A DNA stretch of 64,000 bases from assembly GCA_028753945.1 (NCBI GenBank), contig JAPNXP010000014.1, positions 4,836,001 through 4,900,000 on the forward strand. Reading direction: 5' to 3'. The first letter of the stretch is position 1. Every line of letters starts with the position of its first letter. Below, one piece after another: positions 60,206-64,000 of this stretch. The notes beneath the pieces were generated by a model that made no database searches, was not told the DNA's origin, and saw only the letters and a list, made by a program, of their open reading frames with translations. The translations under genes and the position numbers were made by a program. This stretch comes from Hexactinellida sp. DTS-2022 (lineage: Eukaryota > Porifera > Hexactinellida).

Positions 60206-61372
60206 TTAGCTATTAGAAAATAATTATAAATCACAACCTTTATACTACTAGTATGTTTCAGGCTGTAATGCATAGTTTTATTATCTCCTTCGTAACCGGA
60301 CATTAATGTTAATTATAAGTAATAAGTAATAACCAGAAATACGAGACAATCGGCGACAGACCCACTGGTAATTTGATATTAAACGTATCTGGTTTAAACA
60401 AGATACCACTTAATTATTGAAAAAGGCAAAGTTACTATTCTAACTCTTCATGTTAGCAATAATTTATTCTGTGCCATCCTATTGGAATGATAGAATATAG
60501 TATAGCTATATATTTATGATTAACATAAAGTAAATCTTTATGTTTAAGTTTAATTGCGTTTATAAACTTCATTCTACTGATGGATTTATTTACTTATTTA
60601 TACCGATGATCATCTTTAATAATAGTATCGGATAAGAACTGAAGATGAACTATCAACTAATTAATTTTAAGTCACCAAGGTACAATGTCGAAGTTGATAA
60701 TGGAGCTTTTTTAACAATCAGTGAATCATTCGCCTTTGCATTTTTCTGTAGCAGAAAATCAATCTGCAGTATTTAAATTATTATGTTTTAACAGATTAAT
60801 TTTGTCTATTATTTCATTCAATTTAGCTTATAATAAATTATAATAGTGTCAAAATAATAATCTACATACGTAATGTATCTGTATCCTGAACATAGGATTG
60901 GAAACCATAATTTGGCAACAAAATTTCAACATTTTTGTGGATAAATCGGATAGCTACAAGCTATCCCAAACCCAAATACAATTTGCCCACAGACATTCAA
61001 TATTAGTAGTAATCCATTATTATAATAAATACCGAATTTCCCCGAATAAGCGTCGGGGCGCTTTTTCGGGGAAAGACGGTACCTCAAGAAGCATGTCATA
61101 CACACAATTAACAAAAAAATTACTCAATTGAATCACACATTATTATGCCAGCTAAATTTTACCTGTAACTTGAGCCACAAGTAATAGTTGCGCAACCTAA
61201 ATTTGGAAGAATTGTAGTCACAAATAACAAAAGCTAGAACTATAATTAGCTCTACTTAAAAGTTTACTGATTATTGTAGCTTTTTAAGTCGATGGAATTA
61301 GTGATACTCTTTATTTACTATCTATTTATGTAATTGTAGAACGAGCTAATATTATTATTGAGACTTGAAGAA
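60206..61372. other. Divergent intergenic region, PKC paralog 2 and USP34
   Basis: AT-rich promoter space. At 61028-61080 an inverted repeat CCGAATTTCCCCGAATAAGC ... TTTTTCGGGGAAAG resembles a further MITE end; a related TACCGTATTTCCCCGAAAAA lies near 14657. No gene seen. Confidence 0.6.
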
Positions 61373-64000
61373 ATGAATGACTATTACAATATTGATCAAG
61401 AGAAGATGAGTAAGGATTTCTGTGCAGATGTAATGCATATTTTAGATCGAAAATTTACCAAAGAAATCTTACAAAAAAACTCCGATACAACACAAGTTAG
61501 CAAAGATGAAGTTTTTATTCCTCTTCTAGATGATGGAGATTTGACTGTTTTGACAGATTTTATAATATCCTGGTTTGGAAGGAAATGTGAATGTCTAATC
61601 AAGTCACATTGTGAGAAGTTGCCGATACTAATACAAGTATACCTACAACATGTGCCCAGTGTGTTAGTCTCTATTTGGAGACAGCTGTTGCAACTCGATG
61701 ATACAAGCACCAATCAGGAGGTAACATAGATTATATTATTATTATTATTCTACGTACTTGTTAGGAAATATTAATACTTATCTTAGATTATTTTTCGTCT
61801 GCTTAATATGAAAAACCTCTATTATGAACAAGCCCTATGGTCCCATTTTAACAACTTACATAGGGTTTGTATATAGTTTAGTTCGCTTATTATGAAGTCT
61901 CTCTATTATGAACAAATTTTTGGTCCTTTGAATGTTCATTAAAAAAACTGACTTTATTGCGTGTTGCATAGGAATAAATGGCGATATTGTTTTAGTGATC
62001 AGATAGTAAGTGCGGAATTCAAAGTGTTGTACATTTCACTAATCATTCAGTTTCCCTTTAGTATGAATTTATCAATTTCTAACAAATTGGAAAAATAAGT
62101 CCACATAAGGACATAAATCCTAATGTATCCTCTTTCTATGTAAATCTCCTGTCCAACTAATTACCATTACTAGATTATCAACACTCGCTTACACCTGCTG
62201 AAGAAATTCCAAGTGATCAGTTTTGCTACCATAAAATGTTTCCTTATTCACTTCACACTATACCAAGTGAAGAAGTTACGGAACCTAGAGCTACTGGACG
62301 AAGAGCAGCTGTTTGTTAAAACAGACACAGGTGTACACAGCCATACATTAATGCTACGGAATATCTATACATTCTGTCATTGTGCCAGGGGATTTGAAAT
62401 GATAACAACTATCTTCCGTGATGAAAGCCAGCTAAATAGACTTCCTCTGCTAATAGCTAGAGAGCTATGTACTATTCTAATATACGTGCGTGTTCATCTC
62501 ACCAAGAGTTATTTGATAGAACACATCACTTGCATACGACCGCTTGTGTACAGCTATCTGAACCAACTCGCTGACACAGTGATACGCGACAACAAGTATT
62601 GTGTCAGTCAGATCATAAACAGTGTTGTAGATCCGTTAGAACGAGCGCCGTCCTTTGATCTAGACATACTGGGACTAGCATTGAAGTACATCTGTTCTGC
62701 TATACTCATTCTAAAGCTGGAAGGGCTTGCATCTTTGAATACACAGCTTTATCTATTCTTAGATTGGAAATCAAAGGTTGGTTGTTGTATAGTAGATTTA
62801 GTGTCGATTGTTGTGAACTAGAATACAGTAGATTCTCGTTAATATGAACACCAGGGGACCGTCGAATTTGTTGGTATTATCCGGAATTCGTATTAACCGG
62901 AATAATTTGTATAGGATAAGGGAATTAATCTCGTTCGCCTTAACCAATGTTTCACTTATCCGTATTCATATTAACGAGTGTCTACTGTACAATTCATTCA
63001 CAGTAAACGACTCTGAATGTACCTCATTTAATTGGCATTCCTTGTGACTAATATTGTTGCTAGGGGTTTCTCGCTGAGAGTGAACACGTGCTGGCTAAGC
63101 AGTTCACTAACTGGATTATCGAAAATGAGATTGTGGAGCGGGTCCTGGGGCGGTCAGGTCAGGGCTCGTTCCACCCGGAAATGCTTAAGATTAGCTACGT
63201 CCTGTTACAGTTCCTATCGACTAACTGCTCTCTTACGACGGAGCACGTTGATACTCTGTGGGAAGACACCAAGGACAAGCACTGCTCGAGACAAGTGTTC
63301 CATCTCCTCTCCGATCTGTCCAAGTTCCTTGAGGAGGATCTGGTTAGTTGTTATACTAGCATAAACATAAATATAATTGTACAACTCTCTCTTAAATGCG
63401 AATTAGAATTTACACTTTAAAATGTTAAACTATAATGGAATTCATAATGAAACAAACCGAACCACATACATACTATATTATTATTTTTCTTGATACAGAT
63501 CGGATTAGCTAGGCTAGGGTGTACTGTAGTTAGTTAGTTAGTTTATTAATCCACATGAGTAATCCGTATTATTGATTTTAGAATTAATTTCAAATAAATT
63601 TCCTAATCCAATCCATAGTCCAAAAAATGGATTTTTTTATCCGTAAAATCCATAATCCACCTGCCCCATTACACCTATACTACACTGCTCCTGTAGGTTA
63701 AGCATCTGCTCGGGAAGCTAACAGATCTGCAGGTGGAGGAGCACAGCGTGGGCTCTCTCCACCTCTGCTACGCTCTGATACGAGCCCACTGGTCCAACAT
63801 ACAGAATGTGGGTACACACGGTAAGACGGGATCTGATAGACAGCTGACCGGCGTGTCTGATAATCTGGAGGCGATGCTGGCCACCTCGGATAGATCTTCT
63901 TCCAGCAGTGTAGCTAGCACTGAGGTGCAGGTGACAGAGGATGTCCCTGTACAGGATAACGAATTGGAGTTAGAGACTATTGGGTTTGTATTAATAATAA
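61373..64000 (+). CDS. USP34: USP34-like deubiquitinase, N-terminal part (4 exons seen, continues past window)
   Basis: Giant ubiquitin protease with roles in Wnt and DNA-damage signalling; only the non-catalytic N-terminal helical region is here. Exons: 61373-61720, 62174-62776, 63064-63342, 63697 to the window end, all phase 0. Matches to human USP34: DLTVLTDFIISWFGRKCECL with LNIFTYINSW.QRQCLC; ATIKCFLIHFTLYQ; RNIYTFCHCARGFEMI; LNQLADTVIRDNKYC; SFDLDILGLALKYI; and best EHVLAKQFTNWIIENEIVE, LSTNCSLTTEHVDTLWEDTKD, KHCSRQVFHLLSDLSKFLEED, KHLLGKL. The acidic Ser-rich stretch from about 63820 (DRSSSSSVASTEVQVTED) corresponds to the disordered USP34 insert. Donors include AAG|GTTGGT and CTG|GTTAGT. 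A donor near 63979 could end exon 4. Confidence 0.9.
61796..61951. mobile_element. MITE family H copy (decayed)
   Basis: TTCGTCTGCTTAATATGAAA, ACAACTTACATAGGGTTTGT and TCTCTCTATTATGAACAAAT in family H order. Ends eroded. In USP34 intron 1. Confidence 0.75.
62826..62987. mobile_element. MITE family C copy
   Basis: CAGTAGATTCTCGTTAATAT at left, ATATTAACGAGTGTCTACTG at right, TA at 62824-62825 and 62988-62989. In USP34 intron 2. Confidence 0.87.

Overview
This is eukaryotic, most likely metazoan, nuclear DNA. It is AT-rich, with spliceosomal introns (GT-AG, plus one GC-AG) alongside long intronless genes. Its gene set is animal-like: lysyl oxidase, PKCs with C1-C1-C2-kinase layout, a caspase, a TKL receptor kinase, SETMAR-like and RBBP4 proteins, and USP34. 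SelL-type diselenide selenoproteins are known mainly from aquatic organisms. With the compact, MITE-littered layout this suggests an aquatic invertebrate, perhaps an early-branching one such as a sponge. That species guess is inference only.

Layout. 1-325: 3' end of a lysyl oxidase. 1864-5967: C-terminal half of NAT10. 6446-7836: DNAJC9, with a GC-AG intron. 8156-10801: an SLF1/SLF2-like protein with SUMO-interaction motifs and ankyrin repeats. 11383-12768: prohibitin 1. 13225-23291: an 11-exon receptor kinase (beta-helix ectodomain, PSI/EGF-like module, TM, TKL kinase) whose tenth intron carries a complete caspase-like ORF on the same strand. 24128-25339: coiled-coil/NHL protein. 25541-27787: five transposons nested in one another. 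28809-29174: small unknown protein. 31028-33666: tandem pair of coiled-coil/NHL genes, the second frameshifted. 33870-36914: TTI1. 37581-42334: four peroxiredoxin-like selenoprotein genes. 42938-44038: signal peptide peptidase. 44518-45285: SETMAR-like SET protein. 45675-47756 and 58169-60205: two PKC paralogs, both on the minus strand. 49976-50838: large foldback element. 51320-52630: RBBP4/7. 53105-54973: POT-like transporter. 55270-56292: Paip1-like protein. 57052-58017: CLYBL. 61373-64000: 5' part of USP34.

The most striking content is the selenoprotein cluster. Four paralogous thioredoxin-fold (SelL/SelU/PRXL2C-like) genes each read through TGA at the same redox site. Three encode UxxU and one UxxC. 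Each has, in its 3' region, a foldable SECIS with an 11-bp (or 10-bp) helix, a GA quartet and an apical AA. The second highlight is the caspase nested in the receptor-kinase gene; its catalytic His, Cys and S1-pocket Arg are all present.

The introns and intergenic DNA hold at least ten families of short TA-flanked MITEs with CAGT...ACTG ends, several nested in one another. They have contributed splice-acceptor surroundings, a stop codon and a minisatellite. No transposase gene, tRNA, rRNA or CRISPR array was recognised.
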